Below, one piece after another: positions 12,401 through 25,406 of a stretch of DNA of 64,000 nucleotides (position 1 is the first letter of the stretch; every line of letters starts with the position of its first letter). Source of the stretch: Cephalopachus bancanus (lineage: Eukaryota; Chordata; Mammalia; Primates; Tarsiidae). The stretch lies in assembly GCA_027257055.1 (NCBI GenBank), contig JAPVLO010000619.1:1-64000 (forward strand), read 5' to 3'. A program made the translations under genes and the position numbers. The notes beneath the pieces are model-generated. The model made no database searches, was not told the DNA's origin, and saw nothing but the letters and a program-made list of their open reading frames with translations.

Positions 12401-13435
12401 GCTGCCAAGAACTCTGCAGCATCCCCCATGAGCCCAATCATTTCCCAATGTTCCATCCCTACTACTTGCCTTCTCCCACTGCCACCTTTCACAGGCTCTT
12501 TCCACCAAAGAAAAGGAATTATATCATATGTCTGGTATCCAGAACCTACATAATTTTGACCCCTTTGCCGATGCAAGTAAGGTGATGACCTGCTTCCTGC
12601 TGGCACTGAGGATTATGTCCACATAAGAATTCAACAGAGAAATGGCAGGAAGACACTTACTACTGTTCAACAGATTGCTGGTGATTATGATAAAAAATAA
12701 ATTGTAAAAAAAAGTGAAGACATTTAAGAAATTTTCCTGCAATTATTCTGTAATTGAGCATATAGAATATGGAGAAGTAATGCTACAGGGTGACCAGAGC
12801 AAGAACATTTGCCAGTTCTTCACAGAGATTGGACTAGCAGAGACAAAATCTGACATCCAACCCGTGGATTCAGGCTGTCAAATTCTGGAATAAAAGAACA
12901 ATTTTTTTTTTGCACAGCGTCCAAGAGTCATTTTTGATGTGCAGTCTTCTTCAATGCCTAGCTATGGTTACTTGAACAGACTCAATCTCTACTATGTAAA
13001 GTAACAATGTCTTCTAACAATCACAAAGAAAGGGAGAAGAACCCAGCCATGGCTGTGCCTGACTGATGCATGTGGTCCGGCCAGGAATGCAGGGGATGGT
13101 AAAGAATGAGCTCAGGCCTTTTGAAAGTCTTTCAGATTAAAGTAGATGATTTCAAATGCTTCTTTGATTCCAACCAACACTTCCACAACCCTAATGTTAC
13201 TGTGTCAAGTTGCTTTTAACATGGTGACAGGTCTTTGGATGGACCCTAGGAGTGGCATTTATTCTGGGTAGAGGAAAGAATTGGGGAACTCCAACTGTAG
13301 CCTCACGAAACACACACACTCCACGTTGGAGTCACTTAGAGCTTTCACTCTCCAGGTGTAACATTCAGCAAACAGTACTCAGTGTGAAACATGCACCACT
13401 AACTCTAAAGGTGACACCCACATGACCCCAAGGTG
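12401..13435. other. flanking DNA, nothing recognised
   Basis: About 1 kb without a supported feature. Confidence 0.35.
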
Positions 13436-13436
13436 A

Positions 13437-13600
13437 CCAGATGCAGTGGCTACTTAGTTACCAGCAAAGGGAACTTTCTAGCTTCTTGGGGGGCTAAAGC
13501 AGAAGGATCCTGAGCCCAGAGGGTTGAGGCCATGTTGGCAATGATCGTGCCGCTGCACTCCATGCTGCATGACACGGTGGAACCTCAGCTCCAAAAAAGT
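13437..13600 (+). mobile_element. degenerate Alu/free-arm monomer
   Basis: 'gaccagatgcagtggctact' then 'cagcttcttgg'-like sequence, 'gatcctgagcccagagggtt', 'gatcgtgccgctgcactcca' and a short A-run. Only one arm is present and it is internally deleted, so it is either a fossil monomer or a collapsed Alu. Confidence 0.6.
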
Positions 13601-14260
13601 CATATATTTGACCCAATCACCTCTAGTGAACAATTGGAGTCCCTGATATTAATAATAACTAACATTTTGAGACAAACCCAAACCATCCTGGAGTTTTGAA
13701 TTTCAGAGCATGAGAAGGGATTACCAGAGGAAGACACTGTACCAATGCCTTAGAGTCTTATGGTTCAAGAGCTTAATAGTTGCTTTAGGAGTTACAGGGA
13801 TAAAAACACAAATCAGATACTGCCTCCACCTTTGAGAAACACTAGTCACCACTCAGCTCTCACCACCACACTCCACCCAACACCCCTCCCTCACGGGTTA
13901 CCCAGGGCATCTCACTGAGGCTTGAGAATGGCCCTGCTATGTTTACATGGAGCTCCCACTCATAAGGATGCTGGTATGAGGATTCTTGTGGACTGGAGAC
14001 AAGGAAGTCAGGAAGGCAGGCTCATGAAAAGACTATAACTGTGAACATAAAGAGAAATAGAAATAGCTTCAGCTGTTCACGATTCTTCCTCAAGAACTCT
14101 CAAGTTGAAGGAGTAGAAGGTTGCAGCAGGACCAGAAAGAATCTGAGAAGGGATTACCTGGTTTTACTACAGGACTCATGATAGAAAATTATCAAAAGGA
14201 GGCTGCATGGACTAGAGAGGCAGATAGAAATCAGAAGTTGGAATCAAGGAGGAGCTACAA
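13601..14260. other. flanking DNA, nothing recognised
   Basis: No feature supported. Confidence 0.3.
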
Positions 14261-14262
14261 TA

Positions 14263-14560
14263 CATTTTTTTTTTTTGAGTCAGGTTTTCACTCTCATTCT
14301 CAGGCTAGAGTGCAGTGGCTTGATCATAGCTCACCACAGCCTCCACCTCCAGTGCTTAGGTGATCCTTCTGCCAAAGCCTCCAGATAAGCTGGGGCTACA
14401 AGTGCATGCCAACAAATCTGGCTAATTTTTAAGTGTTTTTAGAGAAGACGTCTTGCTGTGTTCCCGAGGCTGGCTTTGAACTCCTGGCTCAGGCAATTCT
14501 CTCTTCTCAGCCTCCCAAAGTGCTGAGATGATGCATGAACCACCATTCCCAGGCCATTTT
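14263..14560 (-). mobile_element. old dimeric Alu, antisense
   Basis: A poly-T start at 14265, 'gctagagtgcagtggcttga', 'gctcaccacagcctccacct' and an end near 'accaccattcccaggcca' give an Alu on the minus strand. Divergence is high. Confidence 0.88.
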
Positions 14561-14562
14561 TT

Positions 14563-15235
14563 TTTCTATAAGAGGAAGATAACGAGTGACAGCAAGAATG
14601 TGGAGATAATGGAGCCCTCACATACTGCTGGTAGGAGAATAAATGGTTCAACTGCTACAGAAAACAGCTTGGTGGGTCTTCAGAAGTTAGAGAATTTTCA
14701 CAAGAGCCAGCTGCTTTACTCCTGAGTAAACACCCAACAAATTTGAAAACAGGCACTCAAACAACTAAACCACACTCTCACAGCAGCACTGTTCACCAGA
14801 ACCAGAAGGCAGGGCAGTCAGAATGCCCACAGGCAGAGAGATAAGGAATGTATAGGATGAGCATGCAGTAGATAGTATTCAGCTGTAAAAGGAAGTGGAG
14901 CAGGGGCACATGCCGCACCATGGGTGATGCCCAAAACATGCTTTGTGGTAGGAGCTGGACCCAGGCCACAAGTTAGGACTCGATTTATATAAATATCCTG
15001 AATAGGAAAATCTACTATGACAGGATTCAGATTGATGGTTGCTAGGGATTGGGGATGATAGGGATAGGGGAAAATACTCTGTGATGCTGACCTTTACTTT
15101 AGAGCCCTGGAGATATGGGGCAGTCAGATGGAGGTGGTGGTGTATTCACAATGCACAACATTGCAAATGCACCTTAATTCCACTGACTAGGTCACTTTAT
15201 AATGGTTAAGTTTATACTATGTATATTCATCTCAG
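14563..15235 (+). mobile_element. ancient L1 (L1M-type) 3' end
   Basis: The order of diverged motifs is that of an ancient L1 ORF2 end and 3'UTR: 'cagcagcactgttcaccaga', 'tagatagtattcagctgtaa', 'gatttatataaatatcctga', 'attgatggttgctagggatt', 'aggtggtggtgtattcacaa' and 'tttataatggttaagtttat'. Coding capacity is gone. Confidence 0.7.
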
Positions 15236-16311
15236 ATCTTCATAATGAAAGGGTCAAAGATGAATTTCTTCTAAGCTTACTTTTTCCCAAGAGGTAAGGG
15301 CAAATGTCACTTACTCATTGCCAACGAATTTACTATCTGGGTCTTCACCCTGGTGATGAGGGTAGGGAGGAGGACATGGACAAGAGAAACTCCTTTGGGA
15401 AAAACTGCTTATGTTTCAGTAGATTTTAGTTCTAGCATGAACGTTTTGGTTTTTGAAGAGGTTGGTTTTGTAGAACGTTTGGTTTTTGTAGAGAGTGAGG
15501 TGATCAAACAGCAAGACCTCTAGGAAGGAGAACCCCCTGTCTCTGTTCTTCAGGACTTTTTGACTTCTAGACACATTTGTCTGGAACAAGGTTATTATTG
15601 ACAGATGGTGATGCACATCAGGCATAGTCAGCATGCTCACCTGTCCTCCAAAAGCCACAAACCATGGTTCTTCCTTTCACATTTCACTGAGGAACAGATA
15701 ACCCAGCACATGTGGATTTTCCAGTTCTGTTCTTGCATTGAATCATAATTGTACATTTTTCCAAAGATGCCACATTTGTGTGAGCTCAAGTCAGAAACAC
15801 ACAGGTTTTAAAAATGGCATGACCGCCTTGGAGATATTCATTTTAACATATATAGCAAGTTTTATTAGCAGAGGATTACTGATGGCAATTGGCATATGTA
15901 TCTTGCTGGGTTTCTGACACACTGCCAGGTCCAGAAGTTTGGATAACCATAAACTTCACTTTTTTCCCATAACATTTTTATATTTTAAAAAAATCACATA
16001 TAGGATCACTGCATGCAAACACAAAGAGCAGATCATCTGGGATGCCCTAGGGACAAGAAAGCATCCATTTCCAAAGAAAGCAGACTTGGCAAATGATCAT
16101 CATTTTATACCAGAAAAAAAAGAAAGCTATTTTAGACACAAAAAGCCTTCAGAGAAATTATCTAATACAAGTTCCTACTTTTACTGATGGGACTATTGGA
16201 GCCACAAGAAATTGATATTTCTCAAGCCATAAAGCAGCAACTGTAGAAGATGAGCTCCTGTACCTGGTGTTCCTTCCTTTATACCGAGTCATCAAATAAT
16301 CATTGCCAGTA
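15236..16311. other. flanking DNA, nothing recognised
   Basis: No supported gene or repeat. The open frames at 15416-15658 (minus) and 15939-16187 (plus) show no recognisable domain. Confidence 0.35.
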
Positions 16312-16544
16312 CAGTAAGTCCCCTACATACAAACCTTTTAGTTACAAACTTGAACAATGCACATGTGCATTTTTAATAGATTATTTATTTCCACCAGGTG
16401 TCAGTATACCCTGTTAATGAAAGACAGTACTATATAGCTGATTGTGTTAGTTGAGTGCCTAGGCTAACTTTGCTGAATTTAACAGCAAATGAACTTGTGA
16501 ATGCACTCTTGGAACCAAACTCTTCATACGCTGGGGACTTCCTG
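16312..16544. mobile_element. short non-autonomous DNA transposon with terminal inverted repeats
   Basis: The left end cagtaagtcccctacatac is mirrored by the right end, which on the opposite strand begins caggaagtccccagcgtatg: inverted repeats of about 20 bp with mismatches. The left flank is TA and the right flank CA, so a mutated TA target is possible. Size and ends suit a Tc1/mariner-Tigger-type MITE of mammals; the exact family is not identified. Confidence 0.65.
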
Positions 16545-17042
16545 CAGTTGTGATTGCATGTTAAAATGAGTGGATTTGTCCAGTTTAGTGAAATGTTTTC
16601 TCACTAAAATACTGGCATCAAAATTTAAGGAAAGCTACATTAGTTCTATTAATCAATGTACCTCTCCCTTCTTGCAGGTTATATTAACTACCACTTTGGG
16701 TGAATAAACACTCTTCCTGATCCTTGTGACAGAGGTAGCAACTCTGTGACCTGGTGCACTAGAGAAAAACTGGCTCTGAGGGAAGAGTAGGCATGCTTGA
16801 ATGCTAGTCAGTTTTCGAGATAAAACAAAACAAAAACAGGGAAATCAGTTACTAAACCCCTTTTTAGTTATGTTGCTTGTAAAATAAGTGAACTGGACCT
16901 TCCCACAGAGTTGTGCAGAGGGTAATGTATGCTAAGGCTTACAGGAAGCCCTTTGTACTGTGAAGTATAATTCTTGGGTCCTAGAAGAATGTCCCTCAGG
17001 ATCATTACAAATCATTCTTATTAAAATTGTAAATTGATGACT
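16545..17042. other. flanking DNA, nothing recognised
   Basis: No supported feature. Confidence 0.3.
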
Positions 17043-17142
17043 GTGGCTGAGGTGAGAGGATTGCTTCAGCTCAGGAGGTTGAAACTGCTAGCCACTGCAT
17101 TCCACCCTGGGCGACACAGTGAGACCTTGACTAAAAAAATAA
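17043..17142 (+). mobile_element. Alu 3' fragment
   Basis: 'ggctgaggtgagaggattgc', 'gctcaggaggttgaaactgc' and 'cctgggcgacacagtgagac' followed by a short A-tail: the truncated right part of an Alu. Confidence 0.75.
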
Positions 17143-17479
17143 GCTTGTTTCCTTAAGTAGGGTGTGTATTTGCCTCTAATATTTGTACTATTCAATTTAC
17201 TTGGCAGACTTTCCAAACTTCCACTGGATCATATACAGTTAAATTTTTTGGCAATACTAGGGGGTATAAATTACTCTAGAGTCTAAATTGGTGACTTCAG
17301 AGAAATTGTGGCTTTGCTATATTTAAATTGTTCTTCAGTTCCCACTCTGAAGTCACATTAGTTTCTCAGAGTAGAGCAAACTACAAACACTACTGAGAAT
17401 TATCAAAGAAGAATTAAAAGCAAGCATGCCATTCTGCTGAACAATAACTGCTAATGTTTCTTAAATTAATTCAGGTAAA

Positions 17480-18300
17480 TTAAAATCTCAACTTGTTTTA
17501 AATGTGGGGCAAGGTTATAGAAAACTCTTAAGTTTATTTGGAGAAATAAATATTCAAGAGGAACAAATAAATATAAAAAGAAAAGTAATGGTAGACATGC
17601 CATGATAATTAAGGCTGCAATAGGATTATAATAGCACAAAGGAAAGATACAACCAAGGAACGGACTCATATATAAAAAGAAAGGTCAGAGGGAGTAATCA
17701 CAAGTTAAGCAGGAGGAGGAGATGCAATGTTCTTTGTTAGCTGGCTACCTGGAAGTGGGGTACAAAGAGCAATGCGGCTTATGCCATATAAACTGGCTAT
17801 TCATTTGGGTAGAGAAGATACTATGTTATAAGATATCAAAACTCAACAAACATAGAAAACCAGCACAATGACATGAAAAAGAGTCTTAATCATTCCCTTA
17901 AGAATTTGTAAAAGCCCTATATTATGTAAAAATTGGTCAACTGGAAAAAATCACAAATATAGCAAAGAGTAGCTATCCTTAATAGCATTATGATGAAGTC
18001 ATAGAAATCCCTGGTGAAAAAACTAATGAATACTAAGTAGACAAAAATAGAAGCTATGTACACACTATTTACAGGAGACAAAATGTTGTTTATTGGATAT
18101 GTTGGAAAGTGATTTATTTCGATATCTGATTACCAGTGGGTTTAAAGCAAGGATATAGCATTCACTTATATAGTCAAAAATTTCTTTTGTGCCATTTTTT
18201 TTAGTGCTGCTGAGGGTTTGGTAAAAGATATTTGGATACATTGCTGAGAAAAACATATGGTATTGGTGAAATATAGCATACATCCATTAAAAGAATTTGG
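17480..18300 (+). mobile_element. ancient L1 ORF2 fragment (probable)
   Basis: Diverged segments such as 'aagtttatttggagaaataa', 'taattaaggctgcaatagga' and 'ggctattcatttgggtagag' recall the region downstream of the reverse transcriptase in old L1/HAL1 elements. Frames are destroyed. Boundaries are approximate. Confidence 0.5.
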
Positions 18301-18359
18301 AAATTTGTATAAGGAACAAAATGCTCATATATTTAAGCAAAAGTCCATTAATTAGTTAA

Positions 18360-18657
18360 TTTATTTATGCATTTTTGAGTAGGGGTCTCACTATGTTGCC
18401 TAAGCTGGAAAGCAGAGGCACAATCACAGCCACCCCGGCTGCAAACAGTGGGGCTCCTCTAACCCTTCCACCTCAGCCTTACAAATAACTGGAACTACAG
18501 GCATGCTCTACCATGTCCAACTAATTTGTTGATTTATTATAGAGATGAGATCTCACCAGATTGTCCAGGCTGGTCTCAATGACAGGAACTCATGCAATCC
18601 TCTGGCCTCAGACTCCCAAAGTGCTGGGATTACAGGCTTGAGCCACAACACATGGCT
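18360..18657 (-). mobile_element. old dimeric Alu, antisense
   Basis: 'gtctcactatgttgcctaag', 'atctcaccagattgtccagg' and 'gtgctgggattacaggcttg' mark both arms in reverse orientation. Confidence 0.9.
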
Positions 18658-18721
18658 TGACTTTTTATTAACCATTATAGCATATGTGGCTTAACTCACT
18701 GTTACAAATGCTTTGTGAGCC

Positions 18722-19022
18722 TTTTTGCGGGAGAGGTAGGAAGTCTCACTCTATTGCTGAGACTGGAGTTCAGTAGCACAGTCACAGTCACCACAGCCTC
18801 AAACTTGTGGGTTCAGCCAATTCTTCTGTCTCAGGCACACAAGTAGCTTGGACTAGAAGGACCCACCCATCACACATAGATAAAATTTATAAATTTTGTT
18901 TTTATAAAGATGAGGTCTCACCATGTTGCCTAGACTGATCTCAAGCTACTGGGCTCCAGTGATCCTCCTACCTCAACTTCACAAATTGCTGGGATGACAG
19001 GTATGAGCCACTATGCCTGTCA
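18722..19022 (-). mobile_element. old dimeric Alu, antisense
   Basis: A second antisense Alu just downstream of the first, with 'gtctcactctattgctgaga', 'gaggtctcaccatgttgcct' and 'gggatgacaggtatgagcca'. The pair is tandem in the same orientation, separated by about 65 bp. Confidence 0.9.
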
Positions 19023-19059
19023 GTGAAGGCTGTGTTTGACTGCAGAGTGTTCTAACTCA

Positions 19060-19330
19060 AAGGCCAGCAAATTTGTTCTGTAAAGAACCAAATAAGAACT
19101 ATTTTAGGTTCTGTGAGTCATTGTGTCTGTACTATTAATACTTGCTGTAGCAGTGTGAAAGAATCTTGGAGCATTACATAAAGGGAGAGCCTATGAAATA
19201 TGAATTTAATATAACTCACATAATTTATGTGACTAGAGTATATTATTTTTGGTTTTTTCCCCAAAACAAATAAAATATTTTTTTAATGTTCATAGCTCCC
19301 AGGCTAAGGAAAACAGAAAGCTGCCTGATT
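19060..19330. mobile_element. possible hAT/MER-type DNA transposon fossil
   Basis: 'ggccagcaaatttgttctgt', 'aaagaaccaaataagaacta' and 'ttttaggttctgtgagtcat' resemble the widespread mammalian repeat containing 'ttctgtaaagggccagatag'. The identification rests on memory of that repeat and lacks clear ends. Confidence 0.35.
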
Positions 19331-19518
19331 TTGTCCAGGAGGCCTAAGTTTCTTTACCATGTTCTAACATGTCATTGAACCAAACTTATTCTTCCATTGT
19401 CAGAGATATAAATATTCTTTTTTGTTTGATACTTATAAATGACACAGACATACGGCTATATTTACACGTGCAGAATTAATTTTTTAGTGTGGACATTCAG
19501 AAATAAGACTATTATTCT

Positions 19519-19555
19519 GGCCTGGTGCCTCATGCCTCAAACTTGGGAGGCTGAG
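19519..19555 (+). mobile_element. Alu 5' scrap at the satellite edge
   Basis: The 37 bp ggcctggtgcctcatgcctc...cttgggaggctgag match an Alu left end with a small deletion. They stop abruptly where the TGAAA satellite begins. Confidence 0.65.
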
Positions 19556-22500
19556 AAAAAATGAAATTAAATGAAAATAAATGAACCAAAATGAAATGAA
19601 CTGACATGAAATGAACTGAAAGGAAATGAAATGAATTGAAATGAAAGAAAAGTGAAATGAGCTGAACTGAAATGAATTGAAGGAAATTACATGACATCAA
19701 CTGAAATGAAATAAAATGAACTGATTTGAACTGAACTGAACTGAACTGAACTGAAATGAAATGAACTGTACTGAGATGAAGTAAACTGAAAAGAAATGAA
19801 ATGAAATAACCTGAAATGAATTGAAATGAACCAAACTGAACTGAAGTGGACTGAAATGAAGTGAACTTAAATAAAATGAAATAAGCTGCAATAAATTATA
19901 TGAACTTAAATTAAATGAAATAAAATGAATGGAAAAGAATTGAAATGGAGTGAACTGAAATGAAATAAAATGAATTGAATTGAAATTAGATGAAATAAAG
20001 CAAACTACACTAAAATGCACAGAAATAAAATGAACTGAAATAAAGTGAACCAAAACGTAAAGAAATGTATGGAAATTAAATGAAATGAAATCTATGAAAG
20101 GAAAATGAACTGAAATGAAATGAAATGAATTGAAATTAAATGAACTGGACTGAACTGCAAGGAACTGAAAGCAAATGAACTGAAAAAAATTAAATGAACT
20201 AAAATGAAATGAAATGGAATAGACTAAATTGAACTGAAATAAATTGAAATAAATAAAATGAACCACACTGAACTGAACTGAACTGAATTGAAATGGAATG
20301 AAATAAACTGAAATGAACTGAAAGGAAATGAACTGAACTAAAATGAACTGAATTAAAATGCAATGAAATAAACAAAGTGAAATAAAATGAACTAAACTGA
20401 ATTGAAGCGTATGAACTGAAATGAGCTGAAATGATCAGAACTGAAATGAAATGAATTGAAAAGAAGTGAACCAAAATGAAATAAACTGAACTGAACTGAA
20501 ATGAATGAAATGAAATGCGATGCAACTGACAATAATGAAACGAGCCAAAATAAACTGTAATGAAAGGACATGAAATGATCTGTAATAAACTGAAATGAAA
20601 AACTTGAAATGAAATGAACTAAATAAAAGGAAATAAAATGATTAGGCCTAAAAATAAGTGGACTGAAATAACTATTAGATATGACAGGAACTGAAATGGA
20701 ATATATGGAACTGAAATGTAATGAACTAAAAAAAAAAAAAAATGAAATGAAATGAAAGGAAATGATTCAGAAAACAGAAAGGAAGAGAGCTGAAATGAAA
20801 TATACTGAACTGAAGTGAACTGAATTGAAAATAAATTAAGTGAAATGAACTTAATTAAAGAATGAAATGAATGAAACTGAACTGAAATGAATGGAAGTTA
20901 ACTGAAATAAAGTTAAATGAAATGATACATAATGACCTGAAATGAAATATAATTAACTGAATTTAAGTGAAAGAAATGAACTGAAATAACAAAATAAAAT
21001 GAAATGATCTGCAATGAAATGAAATAAAATGAAAGAAATAGAGCTGACAGGAAATGAAATGAAATAAAATGAACTAAAACAAATGGAATGTTATGAAATG
21101 AATTGAAATGAAATGAAATTGAAATGAATTGAAATAAATGAATGGAAATGATATATAGCAAAGTGAAATGAACTGAACTTAATTGAATTGAACTGATATG
21201 AAAAGACATGACATGAAAAGAACTATATGAAATGAGTTGAAATGAAATGGAATGGAATGGAATGGAATGAACTGAAATGAACTGGATTGAAATGAAATGT
21301 ACTGAACTGAACTGAAATAAAATAAAATTGATGAAATGAAATGAAAATGACTTAAATGACATGAAATGCAATGAACTTAAATGAATTGAAAGAAATGATA
21401 TGAAATGAAGTTTATTAAACTGAATTGAAATGGATAGAAATGAAATGAATTGAAAGAAATAAACTGAAATGATATGAATTGAACTGAACTGAAATGAAAC
21501 TGAACTGGAAACTGAATGAAAAAGAACTGACTAGAAATGAAATACAATGTAATGAAAAGAAATGAAATGAACTGAAGTGAAAGGGGATGAAATGGAATGA
21601 AATGAACTGATATGGATTGAACTGAACTGAATTGAATTGAAAATAAATGAAATAAAATGAAAGGAAAAAATGAAGTGCACCAAAAAATTGAAATGAAATC
21701 AAATCAAATGAACTAAACTCAACTGATATATAATGAAATGTACTGAAATAAATTGCAATGGAATATAATAAAATTTACTGAAATGAAATGAATTGAACAA
21801 AAATAAGGTGAAACACAATGAAGTGACCTGAAATGAAATGAAATAAAATCAACTGAAAAAAGCAGAAATGACATGAAATGAAATGAATTGAAATAAATGA
21901 ATGGAAATGATATGAAGCGAAGTAAAATGAACTGAACTGACATGAAAAGACATGACATGAAAAGAACTATATGAAATGAGATAAAATGAAATGGAATGGA
22001 ATAGAATGAACTGATATGACCTGGATTGAAATGAAATGTACTGAACTGAACTGAACTAAAATGAAATAAACAGAAATGTAAGAAAAAGAAATTAAATAAA
22101 GTGGAATGAACAGAATTGAAATGATATGATATAATATGAACTGGAATGAATTGAAATGAAGTAAATTGAAATGAACTTTACTAAAATGAAATGAACTGAA
22201 TTGAATTGTATTGAAATAAAATGAACTGAAATGAAATATACTGACAAAAAATGAAATGAACTGACATGAAAATAAATGAAATGAACTAAACAGTTTTGAA
22301 ATAAAATAAAATGCAATGGAATGAAATGAAATAAATAAACTGAAATGAAATGAAATGAATTTGATTAAAAAACTGAAGAAAAGTGAAATGAAATGAAATA
22401 TAATAAACTGAATTGAAATGAAATGAACTGTAGTGAGGTGAAATGAAATATCTAAAAAATACTGAAATGAAATGAAGTCAAATGAAAAATTATCTGAAAT

Positions 22501-24474
22501 GAAATGAACTGAATTGAAATGAACAGAAATGAAAGGAAATAAACTGAAATGAAATGAAGAGAAATGAAATAAGCTGAAATGAAATGAAGTGTAATGAACT
22601 GAAATGAAGTGGAATGGACAGAATTGAAATGATCCGAACTGACCTGAACTGAACTGAAATGAAATGAGCTAAATTGAAATGACTGTAATGAACTGACAGA
22701 AATAAAATAAAGTAAACTAAAATGAAATGAATGGAAATGAAATGACCTGAAATGAAATGAAATAAAATAAAATGAAGTGAAATGATCTGAAAGAAATTAA
22801 CTAGAATGAACTGAAATATAGTGAAATGAAAGAATTGAAATGAAATTAAATGAACTGAATATAAATGAAATGCAATGAACAGAAATGAGCTGAACTGAAT
22901 TGCAATGAACTGAACTGAACATAAATAAAATGAAATGAAAAGAACTGTAATGAAACAAAATGAACTCAAATGAAATGAACTTAAATGAACTTAAATGAAA
23001 TGACATAAACTGAAATGACATGAACTAAAATGAAAAACATGAAAAAAAATAAGTTATATGAAATGCAATGAAATGATTATGCCTGAAAACTAGTGGACTG
23101 AAATAAAATGAATGGAAATGACATGAAATGAAATGGAAAGTATGAAACTGAAATGTAATGAACTAAAAATAAAGTGAAATGAATTGAAATGAACTGAATT
23201 GAAATGAACTGGCTAGAAATGAAATACAGTGTAATGAAAAGAAATGAAATGAACTGAAATAAAAAGGCATGAAATGAAATAAAATAGAATGGTATGAAAT
23301 TAACTTATATGAATTGAAAGGAACTGAATTGAACTGAAACGAATTGAAATAAAAGGAAAAAACATAAAATGCACCAAAAAATTAAAATGAAATGAAATAA
23401 AATGTATTGAAATAAATTGCAATAAAATGAAATGAAATTAACTGAAATGAGATAGAAAGAACTGAACAAAAATACAGTGAAATGCAATGAAATAACCTGA
23501 AATGAAATGAAATAAAATAAACTGAGATGAACAGAAATGATATGAAATAAAATGATATAAAATGAACTGACATGAAATAAAATGAATTAAATACTTCTGG
23601 AATGAAACGAACTGAACATAAAATGTACTGAAATAAAATGACCTGGAATAAAATGAATGAAATGCAATGCAATGCAACCAACAATAATGAAATGAACCAA
23701 AATAAACTGTAATGAAAAGATATGAAATGATCTGTAATGAACTGAAATGAAAAACTTGAAATTAAAATAACTAAATGAAATGAAATGATTAGGGCTGAAA
23801 ATAAGTGGAGTGAAATAAACTGATTATAAATTACATGAACCTAAATGGAAAGTATGAAACTGAAATGTAATGAACTAAAGAAAACTGAAATGAAAGGAAA
23901 TGAATTAAAAAGCTGAAAGGAATAGAACTGAACAGAAATGAATTGAAATAAAATGAATTGAAGTGAAATGAACTGAATTAACTAGACTGAAATGAAATGA
24001 AATGAAATAAGCTGTAATGAACTGAAGTGAACTGAAATAAAGCAAAATAAAATGATACAAAATGATCTTAAATGAAATATAATTAACTGAATTGAAATGA
24101 ATGTAATGAACTAAAATGACATTAAATTAAATTAAATTAACGAAATAAAGCTAACAGAAAATGACATGAAATAAAATGAACTAAAATAAGTGAAATGAAA
24201 TGAAATGAATTGAAATAAAATGAAGGGAAATGAATTGAAATAAATGAATGGAAATGGTATGAAGGGAAGTGAAATGAACTGAACTTAATTGAACTGAACT
24301 GACATGATAAGACATGAAATGAAAAGATCTATATGCAATGAAATGGAATGGAATGGAAGGAACTGAAATGGACTGGATTGAAATAAAATGTACTGAATGG
24401 AACTGAAATGAAATTAAATGTACTTAAATGACAGGAAATGCAATGGGCTGAAATGAACTGAAAGAAATGATCTG
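19556..24474. repeat. TGAAA/TGAAC pentamer satellite, block A
   Basis: Nearly 5 kb made of the 5-bp unit TGAAN, with TGAAA, TGAAC and TGAAT dominant and frequent TAAAA/TAAAT variants. The plus strand is rich in A and poor in C. Copies are diverged but arranged in longer repeats: for example 20525-20660 recurs at 23685-23820 and 21100-21330 at 24237-24405, both about 3.1 kb apart. The reverse complement (TTTCA/GTTCA/ATTCA) contains no stop codon in any frame, which explains the long minus-strand Phe/Ser/His/Ile-rich open frames here; I do not regard them as genes. The unit is one base from the GGAAT unit of classical primate satellite 3. Confidence 0.95.
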
Positions 24475-25053
24475 CATTATATTCCATTATGTATATGTAC
24501 CACAATTTTTTATCCATTCCTCTTTTGATGTGCAGCATGGTTGGTTCCATGTTCTTGCTATTGTGAACAATGCTGAAAAAAAAATATGTGTGCAGGTATC
24601 TTTTTTATAGAGTAACCTGAGTTCTTCCAGGAATATTCCCTGTAAGGGGATTGTGGGATCATATGGAGGGTCAATTTTTAGGAGTTTTAGGAATCACCAC
24701 ATCGATTTCCACAGAGGCTATGCTAGTTTACTTTCCCATGAACAGTGTAGAATTGTTCCCTTTTTGCAACATGTTCTCCAGCATCTGTTATTTTTTGAGT
24801 TATTGGTGGTGGCCATTCTGACTGGAGTTAAGTGGTATCTCAGTGTAGGTTTAATTTTGCATCTCCTTGATGATTAGTGAGGCTGAACATTTTTCATGTG
24901 TCTGTTGGCTGCTTGTATGTCTTCTTTCGAGAAGTGTCTATTCATATCTTTTGCCCACTTTGTGATGGGGCTGTTTGTTTTTTTTCTTTTCAGCATGTTT
25001 GAGTTCTTTGCAGATCCTTGATGTTAGGCCTTGGTCAGACACGGAGTTGGCCA
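24475..25053 (-). mobile_element. L1 3' segment, inverted half
   Basis: On the minus strand this matches L1-C from about 62391 to 62966 (end of ORF2, including the 'LLHCWWECK' region and 'WYIY.MEY'). It is the 5' half of a twin-primed insertion. Minus-strand frames are broken. Confidence 0.9.
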
Positions 25054-25404
25054 CAATGGAATATTACACAGCCATAAAGAAGAACAAAATCATGAACTTC
25101 ACAGCAATGTGGGTGGAATTAGAGCTTATAATACTGGGTGATCTCTCACAGAAAAAATGATGAGTATTATATGTTTTCACTCATAAGTAGACCTTGAACA
25201 ATTACCATATTACTGTAGAAAAGGGATTGAAAGCAGTGGGAAACTGTGGAGAGGAAAGTGGGGGAGATAACTGAGATTCACGGTAGTCAATATCCACCTG
25301 GGGTAAGGGGGACACACCTCATCAATAAGGGTACTTGCACAATGAACATTTGTATACCTAACCCTGAATTGTACACCACAATTTCTAAACAAAAATAAAA
25401 AAAG
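25054..25404 (+). mobile_element. L1 3' end, direct half
   Basis: On the plus strand 'acaatggaatattacacagc' continues through the ORF2 end ('[16 protein letters not shown]'), the 3'UTR ('cacctcatcaataagggtac', then 'cctaaccctgaattgtacac') and an A-rich tail. It starts at almost the same L1 position (about 62951 in L1-C) where the inverted half ends, as expected for twin priming. Confidence 0.92.
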
Positions 25405-25406
25405 AG

